Both the position numbers and the translations under genes were made by a program. Shown in pieces: positions 1 to 11,254 of a DNA stretch of 64,000 nucleotides (the first letter of the stretch is position 1; every line of letters begins with the position of its first letter). A model generated the notes under the pieces. That model was not told the origin of the DNA. It saw only the letters and a program-made list of their open reading frames with translations, and made no database searches. This DNA is from Hepsetus odoe. Lineage: Eukaryota > Chordata > Actinopteri > Characiformes > Hepsetidae. The DNA lies in assembly GCA_017165825.1 (NCBI GenBank), contig CM029379.1, positions 21,901,972 to 21,965,971 on the forward strand. Reading direction: 5' to 3'.

Positions 1-2548
1 TATGTTCATGCCTCACGTGGTAAGCATTTGAAATAAATGTCCCAGGCCGGCCTTTTCTTTAAATGAGTCAGTCAAACAGTGCAGCTCAATTTCTTGCCAA
101 CACATCCAACATTTCCACAGGCCTTTGCACATGTAACCAAATCAATTAGCTGCCACTAATACTGACATGCACTGCTTACCACAGCGGACCGAACCTCAAC
201 ACCTCTGCTTTTGCTAATTAGTAAATGCAAACTTCTAGCATAATCCGCCCGCCACAGGGATTGACATCTATGTAATTAATCAACACAAACTGAACACGGG
301 GACAGACTCAGCTTAGCTTTAAACGATTAAAGCCGCACTAATAAGGATTAGATTGTTAGGTGATAATTATCCCGATTTGAATGAGCCGGTGGGAGAATAT
401 GGTCGACTCCCAGGTAGCCATGTCAAGAGGATATTACTGCCTGACAATCTCTGCATGCAAATTTCAGACTGTTATCCATATACATGGGAATAAAAGACTC
501 TTGTCAATCAGTATTCCACCTTCAGAGAAACGTAGATATGTACAATGCCTTCAAAAAGTATTCAGACCCTCTTCACTTTTTTTTTTTTCCTTTTCAATTT
601 TGTAAAGTTGCAGCCTGTTGCTACAATAGTTTCAATTCATTTTTCTCCTTCATCTACACTTGGCACAAACACAAAGCAATTTTAAACGTTTTTTGTACTT
701 TTATTAAAAAGAAAAAACTTACATTTGCATAAGTATTCAGACCCTTTACTTAATACTTGAAGCACATTCAGCAGCAAGTTTTTTGGGTAAGATGCAACTA
801 ATATGAAGTGAGGGGGTCTGAACACTTTTTAAAGCTACTGTAAATACTTAAGTCCCCCGAGCGAAAATATCCTTTGTGTGAAGCTTTTGCTGACAGTGTT
901 AAACTTAAAAATAAACACATAGGTAAATTCTTTTTTGACGCTCTCCTGCAGTGAGCCTGGTCCCTGGCTGTTTGTTATCACTACTCTGTAGCGGTTGACA
1001 GCTCGAGACCACACATCAGCCTTAGCATCTTGCACACACCACCGACAGCCTCCAGAGGGAGGCACAGATGGCAGAGTTTAGTAGGGATGCTGAATCTTAA
1101 CGCTGCCATTGGCTTGTTGCAGCATGCTCTAATTCAATACTTATGGTTTGAGGGTAATTGAACTCTCCTAAATTTTAGGCACATTCATACAGCCTGAATA
1201 CTGCAGGCCCACTCTCCTGGGTACAATTAAATCAGAACAACAGGATACCAGATGAATCAGCAGCGTGGGGTTAATATTAATGTTTAGATGCCACATGAAA
1301 AATAAACAGTAAATATATGTAAAAAGAGTGAAACACTATTGCAGGTCTAAAGTGTGTAGCAGGCTGCATTTTTGGCTGAAGTGTGCAGATCATCCTTGCC
1401 TGTGTTATTTCTAGCTGGTGAACCCTCTTTGCCCAAAGGCTCCACACAGCAAGCTGAGCTTCGCTGCATGATTTGCAACTCATTACTGATTGCAACTCAG
1501 CAGTGACCAACAGCGGAAGATTATGATGAAGGTTAGGAGAATGATGACCCTGATGGTGGCTTATAAAACCTAAATAAATGTGTTGGGGTTTTTAAAGTAG
1601 CAGATGGAAACACTGGGAGTACATAAATAAGGTGGTTTGCACCAATAAGGATTAAATAGCAGGATCTTGAATTTACAATTTGTTGATCATCTTCATTATA
1701 ATAATAGGTTAACAAGTCTGCCATCTATTGCTTAAGCCGACTATTTATGATGATCAGTAATGACTAATAATCTTATTATGAAGCTTAAAGCAGAAATTAA
1801 AGTAGGTAGGTTTAATATTTGATGCATTTGAGTTAAGGGTAAAGGGAATTGTAAAATGTTTGAGATTCACAGAAAGACATACAACTGGTTCTACAGTGTC
1901 TTTCAAAGGGTGCTTTAGACAAGTGTTGTCAAATTCTCTTAAATTTAAAATCTATTTTTAGATCTGGAACTGTATAAATTGGTTTTATGAGCAGGACGGT
2001 TTATTTTGAAAGGAATATTGCAGCTTTTTTCAATAATTTCTTTGTTTTTTGCAGATCGCACACAGTTAATACAGATAATGCAAATGATTTCTCTTTTCTA
2101 AGAACAGGTAATCACACTGAAATGGTTGTTAGTAATAATTATTCAAATCATTTTTATTTAGTTCAGGTTAAAGTTTAATCCTTGCAGGTGCAACCAAGTT
2201 TGTAATTTCCTCGATTAACTGGTGTGCTCTGACACCATTCTGGAATGAACGTCTTCAAGGTTATTGTAAACTGAGTCATCAAGCTGGTGGAGCTTTTCAG
2301 GGCAAAAGAGAGGGATGAAAGACAGGAAAGGAGGGTAAACAAGTGTGAAGGATAAGGGTGATTCTGACTCGATGCATGTCCCCGGGTAGTGGCCCAGTCA
2401 AATGAACTCGGATGTCTGCAGAATGTACCTTGAAGGATGTAAAATGTTGTCTTTCTTTATATCTCTTTCCTCTCTCTCTTCTTTGTTTCTTTCCCTTCTC
2501 TTCTTTCTATTTGTTTCAATCTTACCATCTCACTCTTTCTCCCACCAG
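1..2548 (+). other. nrxn2: nrxn2 intron, 3' part, upstream of the SS3 microexon
   Basis: No exon-like sequence was found before the acceptor at 2547-2548. The first ~400 bases are free of repeats and rich in TAATTA-type homeodomain cores and an octamer-like ATGCAAA, so they look like possible conserved non-coding DNA (inference only). A small Tc1-like MITE lies at 541-842. From 843 to about 2300 nothing recognisable was seen. From about 2445 to 2548 the + strand becomes strongly CU-rich and ends in the acceptor of the microexon. The upstream LNS4 exon, expected to end one base into a codon, lies outside the window. Confidence 0.7.
541..842. mobile_element. Tc1/mariner-type MITE, about 302 bp
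   Basis: The ends form an imperfect inverted repeat of roughly 35 bp. The left end reads TACAATGCCTTC then AAAAAGTATTCAGACCCTC; the right end, reverse-complemented, reads TACAGTAGCTTT then AAAAAGTGTTCAGACCCCC. Both termini carry TA, the Tc1/mariner target. The 'agtattcagaccc' motif is typical of degenerate fish Tc1 elements. The interior has no transposase reading frame, so this is a non-autonomous, internally deleted copy. Confidence 0.75.
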
Positions 2549-2575
2549 ATTGTATCAGGATAGACTGTAACCTCA
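2549..2575 (+). CDS. nrxn2: nrxn2 SS3 microexon, 27 nt (LNS4 alternative segment)
   Basis: This is too short for ordinary ORF finding. It is bounded by a strong acceptor (a pyrimidine run ending CCCACCAG) and a perfect donor, GTAAGT at 2576. Read in phase 1, with one base from the missing upstream exon and two from the exon at 35067, it encodes D-C-I-R-I-D-C-N-L and completes S before K-G-P-E-T-L. That is the position and sequence type of neurexin splice segment 3 in LNS4 (D-C-I-R-I-N-C in NRXN1). Being 27 nt and phase 1-1, it can be included or skipped without a frameshift; skipping would give G-K-G-P-E-T-L, the known SS3-minus junction. The insert adds two cysteines. CU-rich tracts lie on both sides (2445-2548 and a (CT)n run at 2618), which suggests PTB-type repression. 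No UGC motif of the SRRM4 type was seen directly before the acceptor. Exon identity is very likely; inclusion in transcripts is not shown by DNA alone. Confidence 0.92.
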
Positions 2576-2615
2576 GTAAGTGATTCTATGTGTTTATCGT
2601 TATTACAACACACAT

Positions 2616-2617
<2 letters not shown>

Positions 2618-2673
<56 letters not shown>
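2618..2673. repeat. (CT)n microsatellite just downstream of the SS3 donor
   Basis: An almost perfect CT dinucleotide run begins 43 nt after the microexon and continues as CU-rich sequence to about 2750. In the transcript it would be a long UCUCU tract, the preferred ligand of PTBP-type splicing repressors. A GT run follows at 2933-2968. Confidence 0.95.
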
Positions 2674-2678
<5 letters not shown>

Positions 2679-2890
2679 CTTTTTCTCCCTGTCTCTCCCT
2701 CCACCTATCTTTCTGTCAGTCTTTCTCTCCACTTTTCTCTTTCACATGCTTAGATATTAGTATTAATACAGGCATTACATACATTATACAATACATTACA
2801 TACAGTACATTCTACATACATTATTTCTGCTGTGTCCTGTGCAGTAACATGCTGGGATAGTAACTGAGAGCTGTTATTTCATGCAGTGTA

Positions 2891-2913
2891 TTAATTTTCT
2901 TGTACAGGTAAGT
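2891..2913 (+). promoter_or_regulatory. candidate zero-length (recursive-type) splice site
   Basis: The sequence TTAATTTTCTTGTACAG is followed immediately by GTAAGTC, joining a 3' splice-site consensus directly to a 5' splice-site consensus at 2907/2908. This arrangement defines recursive splice sites in long neural introns. The site lies only about 330 nt into the intron and nothing else proves use, so this is a motif-level prediction. Confidence 0.35.
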
Positions 2914-5900
2914 CAATTAAAGGGGGAGATCCTGTGTGTGTGTGTGTGTGCGTGTGTATGTGTGTGTGGATATGTGCTTGTGTCACATTAAAGGATGGAT
3001 GATGTTCATATTAAAATTCATAATGCTGGCTTATTGAACAGTTAAATACAAGAAAAAGACAGAAATGGGCCCGTTATCTTTTTATATGCTTTCTTTTTTG
3101 TATAATTATTATTATTTTCCAAACTCTCTTTATCCCTTAGAATTAAACAGGGTCTTTTTATTGTTATGCCTTTAATGCCATCTTACTATTTTTTGTTGCC
3201 TCACAGATGTGAAAATACCATATGTTGGTTTCTATACATTGATTGAATGGAGTTGGGAGGTGTTTTTCTACAACACTAGCACTACATTTTTAAAGGATTG
3301 TATTTCAGTTCATTTTGGCCAATTTCCATCACTCTGATCTCCATGAAACATAAAGCGCGTGAGACATTCTCGAACAGGTTTTCAAATGGCAGCCACAATT
3401 TATTTTTAAATCAGTCAAACTAGAATCGAGTAATACCATTAGGAGTTCAGCAGGGGGCATCATAACATACCCATTGGTTAACCTGAAAAGTAGAACAGGA
3501 GGGCATAAATGTGCAAACTGCCTCAAGGAGCAATAAATCAACACCAGGGGCTTTTACATCTGAGCAGACTCTAAAACGGACACCATTAAGTGAGAGCTCC
3601 GAGATTTCAACTTAAATTGCAGTGAATCTTATATGGCAATGCTTTTAAAGATGCCATGGTTCAGTGTCTTTAGTGTAGAAGTGCTGCTCTTAAAATATAA
3701 TCTCATGCAGTTAAAAAGATTGACAATTACAGTTTTCTTTGCACCAGTAGAACTGCATATTCAGTGATCAAGAAGTCATTTTTACATGTAAGGAATCAGA
3801 GTAGAGGCCCTTTACTCTGTGTGGCTAAGATGCACTTTATAGAGTCTGACTGTAGTCCATCTGTCGCAACACAATTTATCAGCCCCCCACTACTTTATCC
3901 ATCAATATAAAGTGACTACCAGGAAACCACCGCTGACCAGATATTATTTAGATGGTCAGACTATTTTCAACACAGCGGTGACACTGACATGGTTGTGTGT
4001 AGCGCTGGTTCAATTTACCAGGCAGTGGCATTGCTTTTAGATCCAGTTTATACAGTATGTATACAGTATATTTCTGGGTAAATGAGGCAAATCTAACAAG
4101 TAGTAGTTATGTGGGCTAATCTCATCTGACACACCGAGTAGTGTCTATGGAATACATGGCTGCTAGTTCACAATGTAAAGTCTGTTCAGCTGAGCCACGT
4201 TTGAGGCAACTGTAGAAATGTACAATATGCACATGACAGAAGACAATAGAATTCTATATTACCCATTAGTTTAAACTATTGCACTTGCTCTGATGTGCCA
4301 CCTCAAAAGGCTTATTACTTTTAATTCAACTAATGATCCAAACTCTCCCTTTCTTACATGCTCTAGCTAAATCATCTCTCAAATGTCTGTCAAGACATTA
4401 TAGTAAGCTGCAGAGGCAATCTCACCTGTCTCTGTGTTGGCTGTAAACACACTTTTCTGTTAAGATTATTTATTCTTTCATCGTTTGGTGCACAGCGGAC
4501 AAAAAGCACATAAATCAGATGCTGGATTTATTCATTTATGTTTGAGGTCAGTGACTAATGTTAGGGGATACATCTTTTTGAACCATGTAGTTCTGAAGCT
4601 AGAACTACAATTTTGCTAATGTGTACCACTCAGCTTAATGAATACTTAACTTTAATGTGCATGTTTGGGGATCCCACATTGCTTAGACCCACCCTCACAG
4701 CATGTGCCCTTTGAGCAGCTGTCCTACGCCAGTGGGGATGGGTCATCAGGTTTGACACTTCGTAAACTCCTTCCATCCCCTCTCCCGCCCGCTGTCTTTT
4801 CTTCCACCCTCAACACTCTTCACACAGCGGTGCAGAGAGGCTGTGCCATGTGACATATGGCCAACTCACGATGCAATTAGAACCCGCTGCCAATGTCATG
4901 CCCTTTCACCTTTCCAGAGAGAAAGCAAAGAGAATGAAATCAAAAAAAGGCAAATGAAAAAGACATGAGAATGAATATGGGGAAATAAAACAGGGGGGAA
5001 AAAAGGAGGAAAGAGAACGAATGAGAAAAATATAAAGGGAAACAAAGCAAAAAATGTGAAAGTAGTAGAATGAACAAGAGAAATAGCAAGAAAGAAAAAG
5101 AGAAGTGGAATAGAGGTAGATAAAGGGCGTGTTTCTATCTGTCAGGAGGTGTGTTAGCTGTGGAGTGTTGTTTCTCAGTGTGAGGGAAGGTTGACTCATG
5201 TCTCTCTGCAGGTGGACTCACACTGAGATGCAACCCATCTGAATATCAGCGGGTGATAATTAGCTGTGTCTGCATGCTTGTGTTACAGTGGTGACATGAT
5301 GCAAGATTTTAAAGCAGAGGATCTCTCCCTGCCTTATCAGTAACTGATTCCTTGTTCAGATTATTCTGCTGTGCGTTGTTGCGATCGACGAGCTGAGAGA
5401 CATGTCTCCCTGACCAATACATGATATTAATGATGATTAATATTAACAGAAATCTAAAACTGAGGTGTTTTATCGTCATCATAAATGTCATGTTTTTCCT
5501 CCTTTTCTTTTTTTCTTAAAATATGATTAGACCCGGAATGAATAAGACACATGAACCTCATTATCACAGCATCATTTAATTATATTGCCTGAGCACGACT
5601 ACATATTTTGACTGATTAGCAAATATTGCCAAGATCAGACCATGCTATAATTTTGACTTTCGCGATAATCAGATCAATCATAGTGCCATAAAATCTTGCC
5701 CAGTCTTCACCTGGGAGACTTTCAATGCTGAGAGTATGACTCCAGCAAATCATTGTTGTCAGTCATGGCTACAGAAGGACATTGGAGATGGTGGTCTTGT
5801 GCCTCAAGTGAACAAGAATAGAAAAACTGAATGTGGATTTGTCCCTGGTGTCCAAAAGAGAACAGTATGGAGTTTCCTTCAGTGAGAAATTGATGTATGA

Positions 5901-6458
5901 ACTATGGTGAAATCGAGGTAAACAAGAACCTTAGAGAAATGTTCATTAGAGAACATGGGATCATGTGGTAGGAGATTGGATATGTGATGTGATAAATTAG
6001 ATATGTCAGACTTGTTGAAAGGATTTCATCACTGTTGTTCAATTTTGTCAAATACTGCTGCTTGTTGTTCTCAGCATTCATATCCCCTCAGGAACCTGAA
6101 AGTTTGCCCATGACGGCAAAATCACATCAATATCAGGCTGACTTTGTGTGCATTGAACTTGGCCTTTGAGGATTTCGTTGAGATTGGGAGATGGAAGGTT
6201 TATTATATATCCCAATTATAACTCCCTGAATCACTCCAAGATATTACTGCTACGTTGAGGGGTGGCATTGTCACCAAATCTATGACGAACCTACCCAACA
6301 CAAACACAACTGCCAGCTGTAAATGTTTAATACATTATCGTAATACTTATTTTACTGAATGTAAACTAGAATAGAAACATTAACCTATTTATATCAATAT
6401 CTGAAATTGTACACGTTTCCTTTTGTTTAAATGTTCTTCATGCTCAGCTGAACATAAA

Positions 6459-6965
6459 TGTAACGGTGGCAGGGTGCCGGAAGGACGCCAGTGCGGAGCC
6501 AGGAGTTCAGAACTTAGTTTTATTATTCACAGTTACAAAAAACAAGAAGCAAGGACTGCAGTTCTAATCAAAACCCAAGTGCCAAGGAACTGCAGTCTAT
6601 AATCAAGATACTAAGTTCCTAAACACTAAAACCACAACCAAATACCACCATTGCCTGTAGGCTTAGCCTAACTAATGAGCCGCGCTCTGTTCTGACTCAT
6701 CGGGGCTTAAATAGTCAGCCCCAACGATGCACACCTGTGCCTTCATGAGCTCAGGTGTGCTCAGTCAGAACAGAGCGCCCTCTAGCGTACCCAAAACACC
6801 TCAGGTGACAAGCACCTCATCCATCCATCCATTTTCTGCCGCTTGTCCCAAACGGGGTCGCGGGGGAGTGCTGGTGTCCAACCCAGCGCACACAGGGTGA
6901 GGACGGGGACGCACCCTGGACAGGTCGCCAGCCCATCGCAGGGAACAAGCACCTCATGTGTGACA
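6459..6965 (-). mobile_element. solo LTR, reverse orientation, interrupted by a SINE
   Basis: The element begins TGTAACGG and ends GTGTGACA (TG...CA) and is flanked by a perfect 5-bp duplication, ATAAA, at 6454-6458 and 6966-6970. Read on the - strand it contains a CTATTTAAGCCCC TATA-like box and, near its 3' end, an AATAAAACT polyadenylation signal, as expected of an LTR. Removing the SINE and its duplicated target leaves about 370 bp. No internal retrotransposon genes are adjacent, so it is a solo LTR. A related LTR lies in + orientation at 9499-9775. Whether the parent was Gypsy-like or a retrovirus-like element cannot be decided from an LTR alone. Confidence 0.8.
6821..6944 (-). mobile_element. 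5'-truncated SINE (tail type B) with 13-bp target-site duplication
   Basis: It is read from the - strand and ends in (GGAT)n after GGGACAAGCGGCAGAAAATG. It is flanked by exact copies of ACAAGCACCTCAT at 6808-6820 and 6945-6957, so both ends are defined to the base. The tRNA-like head is missing. The element sits inside the solo LTR at 6459-6965 and is therefore the younger of the two. Confidence 0.88.
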
Positions 6966-7589
6966 ATAAATCTGAAAAATGTTCTCAGATTAGTCAAACA
7001 TCACCTCATTTTTCAGATGATATATAATTTGATTTGGAATAAAAATTGAAAAAAAATGGAAAGTTAACAAAGAAAAAATAACGAAAAATCTAACAGGTAG
7101 GCTTTCGTTCAAAGAATTATAGAAAATCTCATCGCTTTTCATAACACATGAATTACTTTGCAGTAATATAATTATAGCATTAGTCTGACCTGCACATAAC
7201 TTGGCAGATACGTTTTGCAGCACATACCTGAGATTCTTACTACATTTTATTTTTCTCTTCAGTTGAAGACATGAAATTTTATTGAAGCCTGTAGGCCTTG
7301 CTGCCACTGAAGGTCAACCTGCTTCCACATGCAGTGGCCATCCTGCGCTGTTATTCAAAAGCTTCATAGTGTCTTTCATGGTTAAGTGGAGGATTGAATG
7401 TCCCTTTGAATGGTTAACAGTAAAACAATCACTGTTTTAAAAGTTCCACCAATATGTGCCATTGCCAAATGCAGATTTTTTCTAAAGATGCTTCAGTGGA
7501 AAGCTACAGTACTGTGCAAAAGTCTTAAACCTCCTTATTTTCTTTATATTTTGAAAGGAATCACCTAGCTGGTGCAAAAATTCGCTCTC

Positions 7590-7710
7590 ACTCATTTTCT
7601 GAGCAACTTGTCCTGAATAGGTTCACAGGCTGTGCTGGGTCTAACCCAATTCTCACAGGGCGAAAGGCGAGCAAACACCCTGGACAGGTCGCCAGTCCAT
7701 CACAGGGCAG
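7590..7710 (-). mobile_element. SINE fragment, tail type B (old)
   Basis: On the - strand it shows the diverged tail landmarks: a block resembling 'ctggcgacctgtccagggtg', then CTGTGAGAATTGGGTTAGAC, then a degraded 'gacaagttgctcagaaaatgag'. Head and target-site duplication are not recognisable. Just before it, 7505-7530 resembles a Tc1 terminal repeat (TACAGTACTGTGCAAAAGTC). The second copy of this fragment is at about 10582-10702. Confidence 0.6.
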
Positions 7711-8183
7711 ATACACAGACAAAAATACTCTTATTTTATGCATATCAAGATTCATTTCAGGAAATGGGTGATTACCTCGCAGTCCGATCTCAGTCAATAT
7801 TAATTAACTGTAAAATTAATATTCGGTGTAAATATCACTCATACAGCATTAATCCCAGGATTTTTTGGCTTGTAAACACTTTCTTTGGCTTGTGAGTCTC
7901 CAGGCATTTAGAGCTTGCAAGAAACCTGTTCACACCTATTGTGAATTAACTTGATATCAGTGAGGAGTTCAAAAAATCTTCTGCTCACCTGTAACATATT
8001 TTGATTGTAGAGACATTTCTGGCCTTTGTGCTGCCAAAACAGAAAGAACAACCAGACAGCACTAAACTGTTAAACAGAACTGATCTCATAAGGAATTCTT
8101 TTGAAGCGTGTATGCACTTCAAAGGCATACATAATTAGAGCATTTTTTTAGATGGGAAATGAAAAATGTTGTACTGATGTACT

Positions 8184-8188
<5 letters not shown>

Positions 8189-8256
<68 letters not shown>
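8189..8256. repeat. compound (CT)n(TA)n microsatellite
   Basis: A CT run passes directly into a TA run. The matching repeat in copy 2 of the tandem block (about 11181-11244) is a few bases shorter, which gives the only clear length difference between the copies apart from one single-base indel. Confidence 0.95.
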
Positions 8257-8266
<10 letters not shown>

Positions 8267-9099
8267 CTGTTAATTTTCAGAGTTTTACCTTTCCGTGTGA
8301 GGAACAGCCTAGAGGTGTTTGAGCTAAACTGTCACTGTCCCTTTACTGTATTTACAGTAGTGTCAAAGAGAGAGAAAGTGAGAGAGAAATGGAAGGAAAG
8401 AAATTTGTTATATCCGTGGCTACAGGAGTCATTCATACTGACATGACGACAATCACTTTAACTGCAGAGAATACAGAAAGAAAGTAAGAAAGAAACACAA
8501 ACACACACACATGCACACATGCGCACACACACGGAAGACAAATGCTTAGTAAAAGAAAGGGAAGTGGTCAGTAAAGGCATTAACTTTGTGAGTGATTTAA
8601 GATCTGGCCTTGTGCCAAAAGTGCTTTCTTCATCCATTCTCCTTCTCTCTCTCTTTCTCATCCCCTCTCTTTCTTCCTTTCTCTCTCCTTGCATTATGCT
8701 GCCTGTTTGGCCAGATGCCTGTTGTGGCAGTCCATTGTCCTTCATCTTTTCTTCTTCTTTTTCACATCCCATCTTTCTTTCCGAGCGAGCCACTCAGTGC
8801 TGCGTCCCAATTGACCTATCCTTGATCGGCCCACAAAAGCACTCAACTGTTGCCTGTTGGAGAGCCTTTATGGAATGCTGACAAAAACCTCATGTGACCT
8901 TACAAATTTTAATGGCCTTTTAGATCCACTATTTGCTATTTTAAAGTTGTCTGCTCTCAGCTGAATATGAATGGAACATGTCACATCTGACAGAAGTCAA
9001 TACTAGAAAACATGTTAGAAGAATGTGATCAATTGCATGAATTAGATTAAAGTTCAAAGAACAGTAACTTTTTATTATAAATTGCACAACAGACATACC

Positions 9100-9265
9100 T
9101 AGGGCTTATGGTTAGGCATTAGGCCTCATAATTGGAAGGTTGTAGGTTTGGGTCCCAGGCCAGTAGGGTGCCCTGAGGTACCCTTAAGTAAGTTGCCACC
9201 CCATCATTGCTCCTCACTGTTCTGCTGAGTGTATGAGTTAAATGTAGAGATCGATTTTGTTGTGG
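9100..9265 (+). mobile_element. degenerate tRNA-headed SINE (tail type A)
   Basis: The order is the same as in better copies: a decayed box A and box B region (GGTTGTAGGTTTGGGTCCC), then GTGCCCTGAGGTACCCTTAAG, then a CACCCCATCATTGCTCCTCACT block and 'attttgttgtggtgcactgt'. There is no clear target duplication. It is duplicated at about 12088-12253 by the tandem block. Confidence 0.6.
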
Positions 9266-9498
9266 TGCACTGTATTTGTACTGTATATTCACAATTGCAA
9301 ATAGTCCCTTTCACTTTCATATATTTGGAGGATTTAAGAGAATTGGGGATAAAGTGGAAACAAACACCCCTTAACCATGTAAGTCATATTGTGCACCATT
9401 TCATTGAAGCAATGTTTGGTTAAAGTCATTATTATGTTCTGTGTTGAGCTCTTTTCATGACATATGCTACTGCACAAACCAGCATAACACACTACCGT

Positions 9499-9775
9499 TG
9501 TCACAGTCTGTCGTGCCTGTGGTTCCGGTTGGGCACAACGGATGGCGCTCTGTTCTGACTGAGCACACCTGGGCTCATGGAGACACAGGTGTGCTTCATT
9601 GGGGCTGCTATTTAAGCCCCAGTGAGTCAGAACAGAGCGCTGTCCATTAACGAGGCAAAGCCTAATAGTTAATGGTGGCACTTTTGGTTCTATGTTTTGG
9701 TTTATGTTCAATAAAGTTACGTTCCGGATTACTGGCTCAGCGCTGACGTCCTTCCCTCACCACGCCACCGTTACA
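9499..9775 (+). mobile_element. solo LTR, 277 bp
   Basis: It begins TGTCACAG and ends CCGTTACA. It contains GCTATTTAAGCCCC (TATA-like), a short palindromic block around CACACCTGGGCTCATGG, and CAATAAAG near the 3' end, the layout of a promoter plus polyadenylation LTR. The flanks ACCGT (9494-9498) and ACCAT (9776-9780) fit a 5-bp target duplication with one change. It is the same family as the reverse copy at 6459-6965. The tandem block carries it again at about 12487-12763. Confidence 0.72.
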
Positions 9776-10106
9776 ACCATAAAGTCTGGAAGCAGAGTAA
9801 AGGCTATCTTGCTTAAAAGTGACTAATTGTCTTAAAATATACTTAACAAAACAAATGCAGATTTTAGTCATGTCCAGTGTAAACCATTGTCCAGCATCTT
9901 TATAGTCTAGTAAAGATTTTAGAAATGGTTTAATATAGTAGTATATGAAAGCAATACACCAGACATCAGACAAACAGTCTGATTTATTGATTGTGAATGT
10001 TACTATAACCAGTTATAACATTCCAAAATCATTTCAGTCAAATGTTAGAGTGTGCCTTAAATTGAACTTTACACCCCAGATTAAGGCCAGAATAGATCAC
10101 AGTCAT

Positions 10107-10342
10107 CCATCCATCCATTTTCTGCCAAACGGGGTCGGGGGGGGAGTGCTGGTGTCCAGCCCAGCGCACACAGGGTGAGGACGGGGGACGCACCCTGGAC
10201 AGGTCGCCAGCCCATCGCAGGGAGGAGCAGAACGGGGACGGCACCTTGCTCAAGGGTACCTCAGGGCAACCCATTGGGAAGGGGTTCGAACACCCGATCC
10301 GCTGATCATGCGGCCAACGCCCTAACCACTAGGCCACCACTG
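10107..10342 (-). mobile_element. full-length tRNA-headed SINE (tail type B) with 14-bp duplication
   Basis: It is flanked by exact TAGATCACAGTCAT at 10093-10106 and 10343-10356. On the - strand it starts with a tRNA-like head (GTGGTGGCCTAGTGGTTAGG, box A-like, and GGTTCGAAC, box B-like), then 'ttgccctgaggtacccttga', then the tail ending in (GGAT)n. It is short of internal deletions and well preserved, so it is probably a recent insertion. Confidence 0.88.
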
Positions 10343-10488
10343 TAGATCACAGTCATTGGGTATAAATGAAACATTGTAGCAGCAGAACATTCAAATCCTC
10401 ATTAATCTTAACAGACATTCAACTTTGAACCAGATTTCGGTCCTGTCTATATCTGAATAACCATCTGTGGCTCTGCCAGAGTTATCGA

Positions 10489-10489
10489 N
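10489..10489. other. single N, assembly join
   Basis: This is the only ambiguous base noticed in the window. It sits exactly between the two near-identical ~2.99-kb copies, where the assembler appears to have joined two overlapping contigs. Confidence 0.95.
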
Positions 10490-11175
10490 TGGAAAGCTAC
10501 AGTACTGCGCAAAAGTCTTAAACCTCCTTATTTTCTTTATATTTTGAAAGGAATCACCTAGCTGGTGCAAAAATCATTTTCACTCATTTTCTGAGCAACT
10601 TGTCCTGAATAGGTTCACAGGCTGTGCTGGGTCTAACCCAATTCTCACAGGGCGAAAGGCGAGCAAACACCCTGGACAGGTCGCCAGTCCATCACAGGGC
10701 AGATACACAGACAAAAATACTCTTATTTTATGCATATCAAGATTCATTTCAGGAAATGGGTGATTACCTCGCAGTCCGATCTCAGTCAATATTAATTAAC
10801 TGTAAAATTAATATTCGGTGTAAATATCACTCATACAGCATTAATCCCAGGATTTTTTGGCTTGTAAACACTTTCTTTGGCTTGTGAGTCTCCAGGCATT
10901 TAGAGCTTGCAAGAAACCTGTTCACACCTATTGTGAATTAACTTGATATCAGTGAGGAGTTCAAAAAATCTTCTGCTCACCTGTAACATATTTTGATTGT
11001 AGAGACATTTCTGGCCTTTGTGCTGCCAAAACAGAAAGAACAACCAGACAGCACTAAACTGTTAAACAGAACTGATCTCATAAGGAATTCTTTTGAAGCA
11101 TGTATGCACTTCAAAGGCATACATAATTAGAGCATTTTTTTAGATGGGAAATGAAAAATGTTGTACTGATGTACT

Positions 11176-11254
<79 letters not shown>

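Larger units (their letters stand above)
7497..10488. repeat. tandem ~2.99-kb segment, copy 1
   Basis: It aligns almost base for base with 10490-13476. The visible differences are a handful of substitutions (for example gtgcaaa/gcgcaaa near 7518 and gaagcg/gaagca near 8105), a small cluster with a 1-bp indel near 7580-7592, and a net 4-bp length difference at the CT/TA repeat near 8189-8256. Copy 1 ends at the base before an N at 10489. It contains a SINE fragment, a compound microsatellite, an old SINE, a solo LTR and a full SINE. No gene lies in it. Confidence 0.95.

Noticed and set aside
2588..2860. Frame with a long Ser-Leu run
   Set aside because: It is a translation of the (CT)n microsatellite. 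The same applies to frames at 53829, 57109, 60107 and the CA-repeat frames.
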